Assembly: GCF_022539315.1 (NCBI RefSeq)
Contig: NC_066336.1
Coordinates: 1,678,600-1,742,599 of the forward strand
Direction: 5' to 3'
Origin: Serinus canaria
Taxonomy: Eukaryota > Chordata > Aves > Passeriformes > Fringillidae
Length of the DNA stretch: 64,000 bases
Shown: piece after piece, positions 44,155 through 54,270 of the stretch
How the letters are laid out: every line of letters starts with the position of its first letter
How positions within the stretch are numbered: the first letter of the stretch is position 1
Translations under genes and position numbers: made by a program
Notes under the pieces: generated by a model
Databases searched by the model: none
The model's input: the letters and a program-made list of their open reading frames with translations, nothing else
Told to the model about the DNA's origin: nothing

Positions 44155-44705
44155 GGGCACAGGCACAGGGACACGCCAGGGAACGTGTGAGGGACACGCG
44201 AGGGGACATGGGGAATACACATGGGAACACACATGGGAACACGTGAGGGGACACAGGAACACATGAGGGAACACACGAGGGGACACACAAGGGAACACAC
44301 AAGGGGACACACGAGGGAACACATGAGGGGACACACGAGGGGACATACAAGGGGACACATGAGGGGACACACGAGGGGACACACGAGGGGACACACAAGG
44401 GAACATGTCAAGAGACACACGAGGGGACATGTGAGGGGACACACGAGGGGACACACATGGGAACATGTGAGGGAACACGTCAGGGAACACACGAGGGAAG
44501 ACACAAGGAAACACACAAGGAACACACATAAGAACACAAGAGGAATACATGAGAGAACACGTGAGGGAACACACGAGGGAACACACGAGGGAAGACACGA
44601 AGGAACACAAGAGGAACACACCAGGGAACACACATGGAAACACACGAGGAACACACATAAGAACACAAGAGGAACACACCAGGGAACACACGAGGGGACA
44701 CGTGC
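44155..44705. repeat. Tandem of gggacacacgag words, about 550 bp
   Basis: Units of 10-16 bp ('gggacacacgag', 'ggaacacatgag', 'ggaacacacata') run throughout. The minus-strand cysteine-rich frame across it is a by-product. Confidence 0.95.
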
Positions 44706-45099
44706 CCAGGGAGGCTGCAGGTGCACCCCTGGGATCTGCCCAGCCCCACAGCAGGTGTCTGGCAGCACCAGGGGATCCGGGTGGAGCCATCCCAGTGCCA
44801 GCATCCTGGGAAACCTCCTCAGCCCTGCAGGCCCCAGGGAGCAGGGGCTGGGCTGCATCGCTGCTGCATCACTGGCTCGCTGTGTGTACCAAGTGCCACC
44901 AACCCCCATGGAAAAGCCCAAGGGCCACCAGGCTCCAGCCCTCCAAGCTGGGCATGGAGGGATGCAGAGAGTGGCACAGGGGTCCTGGGGAGGGGAGGAA
45001 TGAGTCCCTTGCTGACAAAGTGACAAAGCCACACAGACCCCAGTACCAGCCCCCTTCTGCTGCTGACGCCCACCCCACAGGACAGCAGCAGTCCCAGGG

Positions 45100-45196
45100 G
45101 TGGACATCTCCTAGTGGAAGTTGTCCCTGCTCATGGTAAGGGATTGGAACAAGGTGATCTTCAAGCCCAAACCAGTCTGATGATGATTCTATGACA
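45100..45196 (+). repeat. CR1 LINE 3' end fragment
   Basis: 'tagtggaagttgtccctgct', 'ggaacaaggtgatcttcaag' and 'tgatgattctatga' match the last 95 bp of CR1. Confidence 0.8.
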
Positions 45197-45309
45197 CCTC
45201 CCAGCAGGCAGCAGCCTGGGATGCCCCGGGATGCTGGAGCATCCCTGTTGGGAGGGAAGGAATCAGCCTAGCTTGGGGGTCCCCGGGCTCCCCGCCCAGC
45301 GCCGGGTGC

Positions 45310-45336
45310 CTCCTCCTCCTCCTCCTCCTCCTCCCC
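45310..45336. repeat. (CTC)n microsatellite
   Basis: About eight CTC triplets. Confidence 0.92.
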
Positions 45337-45394
45337 GCAGCGGGTGAAAGCGAGCTTTGTGCCGGGGCTTTCAGTTCCCCTGGCTGGCACCCGG

Positions 45395-45570
45395 CCAAGG
45401 CACCACATAATAATGAACAGATGCTGTCCAAAATGAGCCTCAGCGGCAGACAGGCGAGCCTCCGCGTGTCCTTCCGTAACCCAAAGTGCCTTTCACCTCG
45501 GCACTAACCAGGCACCTTCCCTAGGAGCCGGCAAGCGTCGGGATAATTAAAAGTAACCTGAGCTGGGAGC
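45395..45570. promoter_or_regulatory. Unique intronic block, candidate regulatory element
   Basis: 'ccacataataatgaacagat', 'tccgtaacccaaagtgcctt' and 'cgggataattaaaagtaacc' in a non-repetitive stretch. Confidence 0.36.
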
Positions 45571-46139
45571 AGGGAGCCCACCGCGGTGGGTGCAGGGACA
45601 GGGGGCAGCTGCCTCCCCACAGGGGGGTGACACGGGGGGGTGTCAGGGTGAGGGGAGACCCCGAGCCAGCTCCAGAGCATCCCCATGGACAAGGACACAG
45701 CGGCTGTGAGGCCTGGGATGAACCCCAGGGATGAACCCCAGGGATGGAGGGGGCAGCCTGGGGATGGGGGTCCAACCATGCCCAGAGCCTGTTGATGCAC
45801 GGGGAGGGGACATTCATCCCCTTCCTGTCAATTCCCTGCAAGGATCCAGAGGTGACAGGTGTCCAACCCCACTCCTGAAGGGCCTCCCACTGCCAGCAGC
45901 ATTCCAGTGAGGTTCCCACTGGGATGGGAAGCCTGGCCAAGGAGCCCCCAAAACACACCTGGCCCGACCCACAGCCTCCCTAAAAAATATTTGCAAAGCT
46001 TTTAAATTACAAAATCCATTTTCTAGCCCAGGCTGCCGGTCCTCCTCCCACCCCAGCAGCAGGAAACAGAGGGAGGGATGCACACAGGGATCCAGGGGGA
46101 AGGATGGTGAGAATGCCAGGCTGCAAGCGCTCTTCTAGT

Positions 46140-46360
46140 CCACAGGATCTTAACTGTAGTTTATATTCCAGTGGTTATTAAAAATAAGGGGGGAAGCGAG
46201 GGGGGGAAGCTAAGAGCAGAGCAAGCTGTTCATTTGGAGCCTTTCCCTGGGGTTTAATAAAGCCCCACTCGCTTCTGTAGTATCATTTTTATGCCATCAT
46301 AAAGCCGGACCATTTAGCAGGTTTGTGTTACTTCAGCAGTTAGCGCTGCGTGAGGAGCGA
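46140..46360. promoter_or_regulatory. AT-rich block, candidate regulatory element
   Basis: 'gtagtttatattccagtggt', 'tattaaaaataagg', 'ggggtttaataaagccccac' and 'catttttatgccatcataaa' lie in unique sequence about 450-650 bp left of the assembly gap. Confidence 0.38.
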
Positions 46361-46788
46361 TTCCAGAAGAAGGGAGAGAGGGAAAAGGAAAAAAAAAAAT
46401 CAGAAGATGAAAACCTCCAAAAGGAGAAAGGAAAATGAGGTGGGAAGGAGGAAAGGGGATTCCTCACAGCCACACCAGCAGCAGCACTGCAGCACATCAG
46501 GGGGATGTGAGTGGGCTCCACCATCCCTGGGTGAAGCCGGGGACAGGTGGGGAGACCCCAGCCCAGCATCCAGAGGGACCCTGCCTGTGATGGGAAAGGG
46601 TGGGGGGAGTCCTCTCACAGCAGGAGATGCTGGGGGTGTTGCACCTGTGGGGACAGGAGAGCCAGGGTGGCTTATCCAGGAGTGCTGTGGAGCTGGAGCA
46701 CAGGGGCTCCCCGAGGTGAAGGGACCAGCAGCTCCCCCAGCCCTGAATGATCCTGGGGCTGTCCCAGCCCCTCTGCTCCCAGCCCAGG

Positions 46789-47288
46789 NNNNNNNNNNNN
46801 NNNNNNNNNNNNNNNNNNNNNNNNNNNNNNNNNNNNNNNNNNNNNNNNNNNNNNNNNNNNNNNNNNNNNNNNNNNNNNNNNNNNNNNNNNNNNNNNNNNN
46901 NNNNNNNNNNNNNNNNNNNNNNNNNNNNNNNNNNNNNNNNNNNNNNNNNNNNNNNNNNNNNNNNNNNNNNNNNNNNNNNNNNNNNNNNNNNNNNNNNNNN
47001 NNNNNNNNNNNNNNNNNNNNNNNNNNNNNNNNNNNNNNNNNNNNNNNNNNNNNNNNNNNNNNNNNNNNNNNNNNNNNNNNNNNNNNNNNNNNNNNNNNNN
47101 NNNNNNNNNNNNNNNNNNNNNNNNNNNNNNNNNNNNNNNNNNNNNNNNNNNNNNNNNNNNNNNNNNNNNNNNNNNNNNNNNNNNNNNNNNNNNNNNNNNN
47201 NNNNNNNNNNNNNNNNNNNNNNNNNNNNNNNNNNNNNNNNNNNNNNNNNNNNNNNNNNNNNNNNNNNNNNNNNNNNNNNNNNNNNNNN
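46789..47288. other. Assembly gap, exactly 500 N
   Basis: Exactly 500 N bases, probably a placeholder of unknown true length. The last bases before it (46600-46788) are GC-rich. Extremely GC-rich first exons such as FOXO6 exon 1 are classic causes of such gaps in birds. Confidence 0.99.
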
Positions 47289-47764
47289 CAGTAGCCAAGG
47301 GAGGACCTCCTGGGCAAGAGACCTAGGGGATATGGTTGATTCCTCTCACAGGTGTCCCACAGGTGAGGGGGTGAGGCTCAGGTCACCAGCAGGGCCACGC
47401 CAACCCCTTTGGAAAGCATTTATCAGCAGCTGAGCTCCTTCAGGAACCCCCTCCACTTCCCAGGTCTGTATGGAAGCGTTTCTCCATGTTCCTGGTGCTG
47501 CTGACCTGGAGGCAAAGCCGCCAGCATCCTCCACCTCCCCCAGTGCCCCTCACAGCCCAAGGACAGGCGAGGGAGGTGACTGGTGAGAGAGCAGGAGTGC
47601 CTGGGGGAGGTGGTGCTGGGGACATTGGTGACAAAGGGCCCTCAGCCCCAGCACCCCTCCAGGCACTGCACCAGAGTCCCCAGCATCCCTGCAGGATGGC
47701 ATTCAGGTCAGCCCTGAGTTTGGGGGATGGATCCCTCAGTCACAGCTGCTGCAGGAGCTTCAGC

Positions 47765-48000
47765 CTCCCTTTGCATGTAGAGGCAGAGCCTCCTCTCCAG
47801 CCTGCATGCTAATGAAGCATCCTGGAATCCCTGCGTGGTCGCTTCCTAGTTAGGCTCATCTGCCTGAGTGAGCTGAAAACTGTTAAACACATTGAGTGTG
47901 TCAGACCAGATATTATCAGAAATAAGACTACCTTTCACTGGCACCCACAGCTCCCAGACACACAGCAAAGAGATATTTAAATCTTTTCCAGCTGCCTCCC
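47765..48000. promoter_or_regulatory. AT-rich block, candidate regulatory element
   Basis: 'ctgcatgctaatgaagcatc' (octamer-like), 'aaaactgttaaacacattga' and 'gatattatcagaaataagac' are in unique sequence. Confidence 0.38.
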
Positions 48001-48054
48001 ATGTTTCCAGAGAGACTCAGCTCTGGGCAGGTCGGGTGTAACCCGGCTCCTTCC

Positions 48055-48215
48055 CGGCGCCCTTCCCGTTCCCTTCCCTTACCTTCCTGGCCCTTCCCGT
48101 CCCGCCCGTCCCTCCTTCCCGTCCCTTCCCGGCCGTCACTGCCCTTCCCTGCACTTCCCTTCCCTTCCTTCCTCCCTTCCCTTTCCCTTCCCTTCCCTTC
48201 CCTTCCCGACTCTAT
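48055..48215. repeat. Polypyrimidine (cccttccctt)n tract
   Basis: Shuffled 'cccttccc' and 'ccgtccc' words over about 160 bp. It is purine-only on minus, with triplex potential. Confidence 0.9.
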
Positions 48216-48431
48216 TTTGGTTTTCCCTCTGCTCTCCTGGGCTCCAGGAATCCCTGCTGTCCTGGCCCCATTCCCTGCCATCCCCACCAGCCCCAGAGGT
48301 TCTTCCAGCACCTTCCACCTCCACACGTGGGGCATAACACTGGCAGCCCCAGGTGCCCACACCCAGCCCTCTCCCCTCCAATTTGGGATCCCCCCCACTT
48401 AACTCTGCCCTTTCCTCTTCAATTATTCCCC

Positions 48432-49052
48432 TGTGAAAAACACCAATCACTTGCTTTTAAAATTTTTAAAGTTTAATAGTAATGAAATGGTTATAAAAAT
48501 AGTAATATAATTAGAGTAATAATAATTTGGACAATTTGGATTAGGACAATATGAGACAATAGAAACAAAGAGTTACAGACAGTGCTGGTACCTTTTTCTC
48601 TGCAAAATAAGCCCGAAAAAGGCCCCATGTTAACAGAGGATTAACCCTTAAAAGCAACAGCCTGTTGCATATTCATACACCTCATCCATGGTGCATAAAT
48701 TCCATTCAAACACAGGATTCTGTCTGGGCAGTGCCAGCTTCTTCCTCTGTATCCTGATGGCATCTTCAGGGCTGAGCAAGGCAGGAAGAAGTTCGTTTCT
48801 TCTGATAATGGAGCAATAAATTCTCTTTCTCTGTAAGATTCAGGTGTCCTGTGGCTGCTATCTCAGTGTGAGTCCTTTCTTTAAAAAAAGTATCTCACAT
48901 ACACAGTTTCTATTTTAACATTATGTTATAATCTAAAACTATATTTAACACACTACTTAAGAAAATTAATACAGCATCACCTTCTAACATAACACCTACA
49001 ATATCCATTAGAATATTTGCGAAAAGCCCATGATAAAATAGGCATTTTTCAC
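48432..49052. mobile_element. Solo endogenous-retrovirus LTR, about 620 bp
   Basis: It opens with TGTGAAAAA and closes with TTTTTCAC, a terminal inverted repeat in which the final A has changed. CCCC flanks it on each side, a possible 4-bp target duplication. The interior is AT-rich and matches my recollection of a common songbird LTR, with the likely 5' end on the right, so minus orientation is favoured but unproven. There is no internal gag, pol or env sequence. Confidence 0.65.
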
Positions 49053-49056
49053 CCCC

Positions 49057-49262
49057 GGAGCCTGCGGGCTGCCGGCCCTGCCCCTCCCAGCCGGCCTGGC
49101 AGAGCCCCGGCGGCTCCTCCCCGGCGTGGCTGCCTGCCCGGAGCTCAGCCCGAGCGCTTCCCGAGGCTGCCTGGGAGCAGCAGCCAGGAGTGCAGCCCCG
49201 CTTGCACGGCCAGCGTGTTTGAGAGGGGCCATCTGGCCGGGCTCGGCGTCCAAGCCCAATTT
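49057..49262. other. GC- and CpG-rich segment between LTR and CR1
   Basis: Unique sequence such as 'gcctgcgggctgccggccct' with moderate CpG density. No forkhead or other domain was found in any frame. Confidence 0.5.
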
Positions 49263-49324
49263 GTTGGATGGTTTTGAAGGTCACTGAGCAGGGACTGAAG
49301 GCACTTCCATATTTTCTCATATAA

Positions 49325-49855
49325 ATCACGGAATCACAGAATGATGAGGTTGGAAGAGACCTCTAAGACCATCGAGTCCAACCTGTGCCCTAACACCTCA
49401 CCTAGACTACAGCACCCAGTGCCATGGCCACTGTTTTTTAAACACATCCAGAGATGGTGATTCCACTGCCTCCCTGGGAAGATCATTCCAGTACTTTATT
49501 ATTCTTTTGGTGAAAAATTTTCTTCCTAATATCCAACCTATACCTTCCTTGACATAGCTGGAGACTGTGTCCTCTGGTTCTGTCAGAGACCAACCCCACC
49601 TGGCTGCAGCCTCCCTTCAGGGAGTTTAGAGAGCAATAAGGTCACCTCTGAGCCTCCTCTTCTCCAGGCTAAACAGCCCCACCTCCTTCAAACATTCCTC
49701 TCAGGGTTTGTGTTCCCAGCCCCTCTCCAGCCTTGTTGCCTCCTCTGGATGTGCTCCAGCATCTCAACATCCTTCCCAAACTGAGGGGCCAGAGGTGGAC
49801 ACAGCACTCCAGGTGTGCCCTCAGCAGTGCCAGGTACAGGGGAAGATAAATAACA
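49325..49855 (-). repeat. CR1 LINE 3' fragment, about 530 bp
   Basis: It begins 'cacggaatcacagaatgatg' and 'ggttggaagagacctctaag', then 'cacatccagagatggtgatt', 'cctcctcttctccaggctaa' and 'gacacagcactccaggtgtg'. This is one of the longest CR1 copies in the window. Confidence 0.95.
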
Positions 49856-50194
49856 GCAGTTCCAAGGGAGGGAGCGGGAGCACATGCTGGGAGGAAGGAT
49901 CTGGAGGGTAATCTCACCCTCCCTGTCCAAGAGGGAGGAGAGCAGGACCCAGGAGCACAGGCTGAGGCACAGACACAAGTGTAACACACCTGGACACTTG
50001 TGACACCCACGGGTTTGTGTGTGCCCACACTCCTGTACCTGTCTGTGCACACACACACAGGATGCTCCACGAAGCACTCACACACACCTGCCCTGAGGAC
50101 AGAGCTTTCCCAGCTCCCTGGGACAGGCTCCATCCCCCAGCCAGGATGTCTTGCTTGTCACCCCTGGGCTCTGACAAGGGCTGGATCCTCTCTG

Positions 50195-50362
50195 GAAGCA
50201 GAATCAGGCCCCTCTGGAAGCAGAGCCCTCCTGTCCCTGGCTCCAAGAGAGCACTTTGTGCCCCACAGCACCCAGGAGTAGGACAGCAACATCCCAAATC
50301 CTGCAAGACCCCCCAAAAAACCCTCATTCCAAACCTTGCCATGCCTTTCCATGGCCATCCAG
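50195..50362. repeat. Dispersed repeat copy A (homologous to 53680-53815)
   Basis: 'gaagcagagccctcctgtcc', 'gagcactttgtgccccacag' and 'accttgccatgcctttcc' recur in the same order 3.4 kb to the right. Family unknown. Confidence 0.75.
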
Positions 50363-50764
50363 CCTCGTCCTCCTCTGCATAAGCTGAGATCCAGCACCCA
50401 GGTGCAGTGCTCAGGACCTTCTCCCAGCCACGCTGACCACTGCATGGGGACAGCCAGCCCTGTGGCCACTCAGACAGGACCAAGGCTCCCTGTTGCTTCC
50501 CTGGAGAGCCCTGGAGGAGAGCACTGGGCTGCCTCTGCTCCTCAGAGCTAGCCAGGTGCCACATGGTGCCAGCCATAGCCCTGCCATGCCCCTGTGCTTC
50601 AGCAGCAGCAGCAGTGCTGCTGGGGGGGGTTGGTTGGTTCCACACCACACACCTGGGCTTGAGGCTCAGCCAGGGAACATCCCTCACCTGCCAAAGCCCC
50701 AGCCTGGATTCAGGGATACCCCTCCAGGGGAGCCCACCCTTCCCAGGGTGCTCCCTGCACGGGT

Positions 50765-51035
50765 GGGAGGGAGGCGAGGTGCCCAGGGAGGGAGGGGGAT
50801 GCTCAGGGAGGGAGGTGAGGTGCTCAGGGAGAGAGGGAGATGCCCAGGGAGGATGATGAGGTGCCCAGGGAGGGAGGAGAGGTGCTCAGGAAGGGAGGGG
50901 GATGCCCAGGGAGGGAGGTGAGGTGCTCAGGGAGGATGATGAGGTGCCCAGGGAAGGAAGTCAGGTGCCCAGGGAGGATGATGAGGTGCCCAGGGAAGGA
51001 AGACAGGTGCCCAGGGAGGATGATGAGGTGCCCAG
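50765..51035. repeat. Minisatellite of gaggtgcccagggagg words
   Basis: Units of 18 and 24 bp: 'gggaggtgaggtgctcaggg' types on the left and 'gatgatgaggtgcccaggga' types on the right. Confidence 0.9.
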
Positions 51036-51768
51036 GGCTGGCACTGCCGGCCCGCCCGGAGCACGGGGAGCCGCAGCGAGCCGCGGGGCGAGGCTGAGCT
51101 CAGCGCAGAGAGTGCCAGAGCCTGCCGGGAAGCCTTGGGCGGCTGCTCCCACCTCCGGAGCCTCGCCCCGCTGGGCAGGACATGCTCCCGCTCCATCCCC
51201 CAGCACCGGCACAGGGGCTGCGACCCCCGCGGGGCTGGGCAAGGGACGGGGAGGTCAAAAACTGTGGCTCAGTGCTGTGGAAAATTACAAATCCTTTTTT
51301 TTTTTTTTCTTGTAATAAGGGTGAGGTGGGTTTGTTTTTTTCCCTTGTTTGTGCAGGTATTTGTCAGAGGATATTTTTAAAAGAGCTGAAGCGGAGCAGC
51401 GCGGGATGCGAACTGCCTGTGCTCCAGCATTCCTGCGGCTCGCTCCGGCCAGCGGGGACCTGCTGACCCGGCCGGAGAGGGCGGCCAGCCAGGACGTGCC
51501 GTTCCCGGCCTCTGCCCACGGGGAGGAGGAAACTCAGCGCTGTCCAAGAGTGCCGGAGGAGAGCTCGGCTCCCCGGAGCATCCTCCCCGGGACATCCCCA
51601 AAGGCCAGCCCAGGGCCCCGCCCCGGCCGACTCGTGGCTCAGAGCCGGAGCCCTGCTCAGCATCAGCTGCTCTCCTCTCACAGCTTTGCAAACAGCCCGG
51701 CCCCGGCCCTCGGTCCTCTTAAAAATAGGTTAGAAACTGTTGTGAAATAGCTGATTGTTCGTTAAGCA
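51036..51768. other. CpG-rich unique sequence split by a T-rich stretch
   Basis: 51036-51260 and 51390-51640 are CpG-rich and could be fragments of a CpG island. 51270-51385 is T-rich. I checked for a FOXO exon 1 or another start exon and saw no recognisable domain. Confidence 0.45.
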
Positions 51769-52130
51769 TGTGCTGTTAGTTTGGTTATGGTAAAAGGGGC
51801 TAAAAGGGGAGTTATAAGAAATAAGGCACTCAAGGTACCATAACACACCTCAGTAAGTGCACCAGGAGCCAGCCTGGACAGAACTGTCATGGCCAATATC
51901 AAGGCTTAAACCTTCATGCAAATGAAACCAACCCAAAGGGACAAAGAACAGGATAAAAAGGGGCATCTGACCCAGGGAAGCTGTGCTGCTCCCCTGGACC
52001 ATCGGGGCCATCGCTGCTCCATCCTCGACGGGAACGCTCCTGCCCAGCCTGGGCCCTGCTTTGGGCCTTTCTTTTATTATAATAAATGCTGAAATCACTT
52101 CAGCACCAGGAGCCTGGTCCTGTTTTAACA
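51769..52130 (+). mobile_element. ERV LTR copy 1 of a head-to-tail pair
   Basis: 362 bp starting TGTGCTGTTAG and ending TTTTAACA. It contains a TATA-like 'acaggataaaaaggggcatc' followed about 125 nt later by 'aataaatgctgaaatcactt' (poly-A signal), which is the U3-R-U5 order on the plus strand. Confidence 0.75.
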
Positions 52131-52500
52131 TGTGCTGTTAGTTTGGTTACGGTAAAAGGGGTTAAAAGGGCAGTTATAAGAAATTACACCAAAGTAAAGC
52201 GCACCACCCCCAAGTGAAAGAGGCCAGCCTGAAGAGAACTGTAATGGCCAACCAAACACCATAAAAGTTCATGCAAATGAAGGATCCAAACAGAAACCAA
52301 CCCAAAGGGACAAAGAACAGGATAAAAAGGGGCATCTGAGCCAGGGAAGCTGTGCTGCTCCCCTGGACCATCGGGGCCATCGCTGCTCCATCCTCGACGG
52401 GAACGCTCCTGCCCGGGCCGGGCCCTGCTTTGGGCCTTTCTTTTATTGTAATAAATGCTGAAATCACTTCAGCACCAGGAGTCTGCTCTTGTTTATAACA
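52131..52500 (+). mobile_element. ERV LTR copy 2, directly abutting copy 1
   Basis: 370 bp starting TGTGCTGTTAG and ending TTTATAACA. It has the same internal landmarks but several indels relative to copy 1, for example the extra 'accacccccaagtgaaagag' segment and 'gaaggatccaaacagaaacc'. No internal retroviral sequence lies between the two. Confidence 0.75.
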
Positions 52501-53154
52501 GGTCCCACCCTGCCCAGAGGGACACGGTGGATGTGGTCACCTGCTCCTGGACAGCCTTGTGGGGAGGGGACAGCCAGGTCACTTCCTGCTCCTTGCTTTT
52601 TGCTTCCAGCTATCTGAAAGTTTCTGCCATGCCCAACCCTTCGTGCCTGCCTCAGTTTCCCCTAGCCTGGTGTAGCTTACAAGAGAGTGCAGAGGGCCAT
52701 GGTAAGGTGGGCTCTGCCCCTGAGCAGGACCCCGGAGCTCCTCCTCACCCCACCCTGCAGCAGCCCATGCACCAGCCCCGTGCAACCCCCTATCACCATG
52801 GCACATGGAGATGTGCCCTGAGCATCTCACAGCCCAGGGAAGGGTCAGGAGGATCCAGAATTCCTGACCCAACCTCTGGGAAGTGCTGCCTCCAGCCAGA
52901 CTGGGATGGAATCCTCCTTGTTGGATTTGAGCCCGTGTTCCTCTCTGCACCCGCCCTTCTCCCACGCACGGGGCTGGTGGCCAGCTCTTCCTGGGGTGAT
53001 GGGCTCCAGCCAAGGGCCAGGAAATGTGGGTGCTATGGCCACCCCCTCCTGCCCTGCCTGGGGCTCTTTCCAGGGGTGTAACCCTGGGGAAACCCTTCCT
53101 GGTTTGGGAGGGAGATGGAGTCACTGCCCTGCTGAGGTGGTCAGGATCACCTGG
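52501..53154. other. Unique sequence, no feature seen
   Basis: GC-moderate sequence between the LTR pair and a CR1 fragment. No exon or repeat was recognised. The same applies to 53425-53675, 54275-55440 and 49860-50190. Confidence 0.5.
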
Positions 53155-53420
53155 AGTGACAGCACACAGGGGAGTGGCTTCCAGCTGACAGAGCAGGCTC
53201 AGATGGGATACTGGGAGGAAATTCTTTATTGTGAGGATGGGGAGGCCCTGGCACAGGCTGCCCAGAGAAGCTGTGGCTGCCCTGTCCCTGGAAATGTCCA
53301 AGGCCAAGTTGGACAGGGCTTGGAGCAACCTGATTTATTGGAAGGTGTCCCTGCCATGGCAGGGGGTTGGAGATCCCTTTCAACCCAAGCCAGTCTGAGA
53401 TTCTGTGATTCCATGAACTC
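53155..53420 (+). repeat. CR1 LINE 3' fragment
   Basis: 'tactgggaggaaattcttta', 'ggcacaggctgcccagagaa', 'atgtccaaggccaagttgga' and 'ggaaggtgtccctgccatgg', then 'gattctgtgattcca'. Confidence 0.93.
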
Positions 53421-53679
53421 TCTAAGCACCAGGGAGTGTGGGATGAACTGTTTCAAGGCAGGGAAAATCTAGATTTAAACACTGCAGCACCGCTGCCCCA
53501 GGATAAAGAGGGAGGAACTGGGCTGCTGTGGACAGACTGGCTCAGCAGTTGGGATGAGAAGCTGGCAGGGAAGGCACATGCCAGAACCCCTGCCCCAGCA
53601 TCCCCCTCAGCCTTTCCTGCCCTCTCCAGCACCTGGGCCAGCAGCGCTGAGCCCCGGCTGGGCAGGTGGTCTTGCCCTG

Positions 53680-53815
53680 GATTCCCTCTGGAAGCAGAAC
53701 CCTCCTGTCCTTGGGCTCCAGGAGAGCACTTTGTGCCCCACAGCACCAGGAGCAGGACAGGAACATCCCAGAACCCTCATTCCCAACCTTGCCATGCCTT
53801 TCCCCAGCAGGGCAA
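53680..53815. repeat. Dispersed repeat copy B (homologous to 50195-50362)
   Basis: 'gaagcagaaccctcctgtcc', 'gagcactttgtgccccacag' and 'accttgccatgcctttcc' in the same order as copy A, with a shorter middle. Confidence 0.75.
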
Positions 53816-54049
53816 CAGCCCCACTCCCACTCTGGAGAGCGAATGGGCTGAACCACTCCTGCACGTCCTGTGCCTCCACCCCAACACCCACATGCTCCCT
53901 CATTTGTGTCAGGGACTTCAGGATGGGAATCCACAGGAACAGGGAGCTGTGAGCTGTGTCCTCACTCAGGGGAAGCAGCCAGGGCTCAGGCCTGGGCAGC
54001 TCCCAGCTGGTGGCACGTGCCAAGAGGTCACTCATCCTGTCAGGGGACA

Positions 54050-54270
54050 GCCACAGAATCATCAAGGCTGGAAAAGACCTCCAAGACCATCAAGTCCCAC
54101 CATGCCCACTGAACCATGTAACAAAGTGCCACGTCTGCTGGGTTTTTGAGCTCTTCCAGGGATGGTAACCCCACCCTGGTCATGCTGTGCTAGTTCCTGA
54201 ACACTCTTTCAGTGGAGAAACTTCTCCTGATATCCAACCTGACTGTCCTCTGGCATAACCTGAGAACTGC
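54050..54270 (-). repeat. CR1 LINE 3' fragment
   Basis: 'cacagaatcatcaaggctgg', 'gacctccaagaccatcaagt', 'gagctcttccagggatggta' and 'ctgatatccaacctgactgt'. Confidence 0.92.

Larger units (their letters stand above)
16594..46788 (-). other. FOXO6: FOXO6 intron 1 (5' boundary not located)
   Basis: FOXO genes have a long intron that splits the forkhead domain. From the acceptor to the assembly gap I found no FOXO exon 1, so this interval is treated as intron. The pieces between listed elements (17790-18035, 18320-18945, 19145-19530, 20170-20665, 20725-21220, 22595-23510, 24595-25115, 25285-25980, 26170-26670, 27695-28185, 28330-30155, 30655-31200, 31695-32025, 32245-33185, 34970-35290, 36095-36605, 37020-37725, 40270-40675, 42530-43625, 44710-45095, 45575-46135 and 46365-46788) are GC-rich with no recognisable exon or RNA gene. 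Confidence 0.5.

Noticed and set aside
43668..45107. A 479-residue cysteine- and valine-rich minus-strand frame.
   Set aside because: Its middle is the gggacacacgag tandem repeat read in reverse; the flanks have no domain. It is not a metallothionein or keratin-type gene.
51036..51650. CpG-rich segment considered as a promoter or first exon.
   Set aside because: No recognisable domain, signal peptide or donor-linked frame. Kept only as a CpG-rich region.
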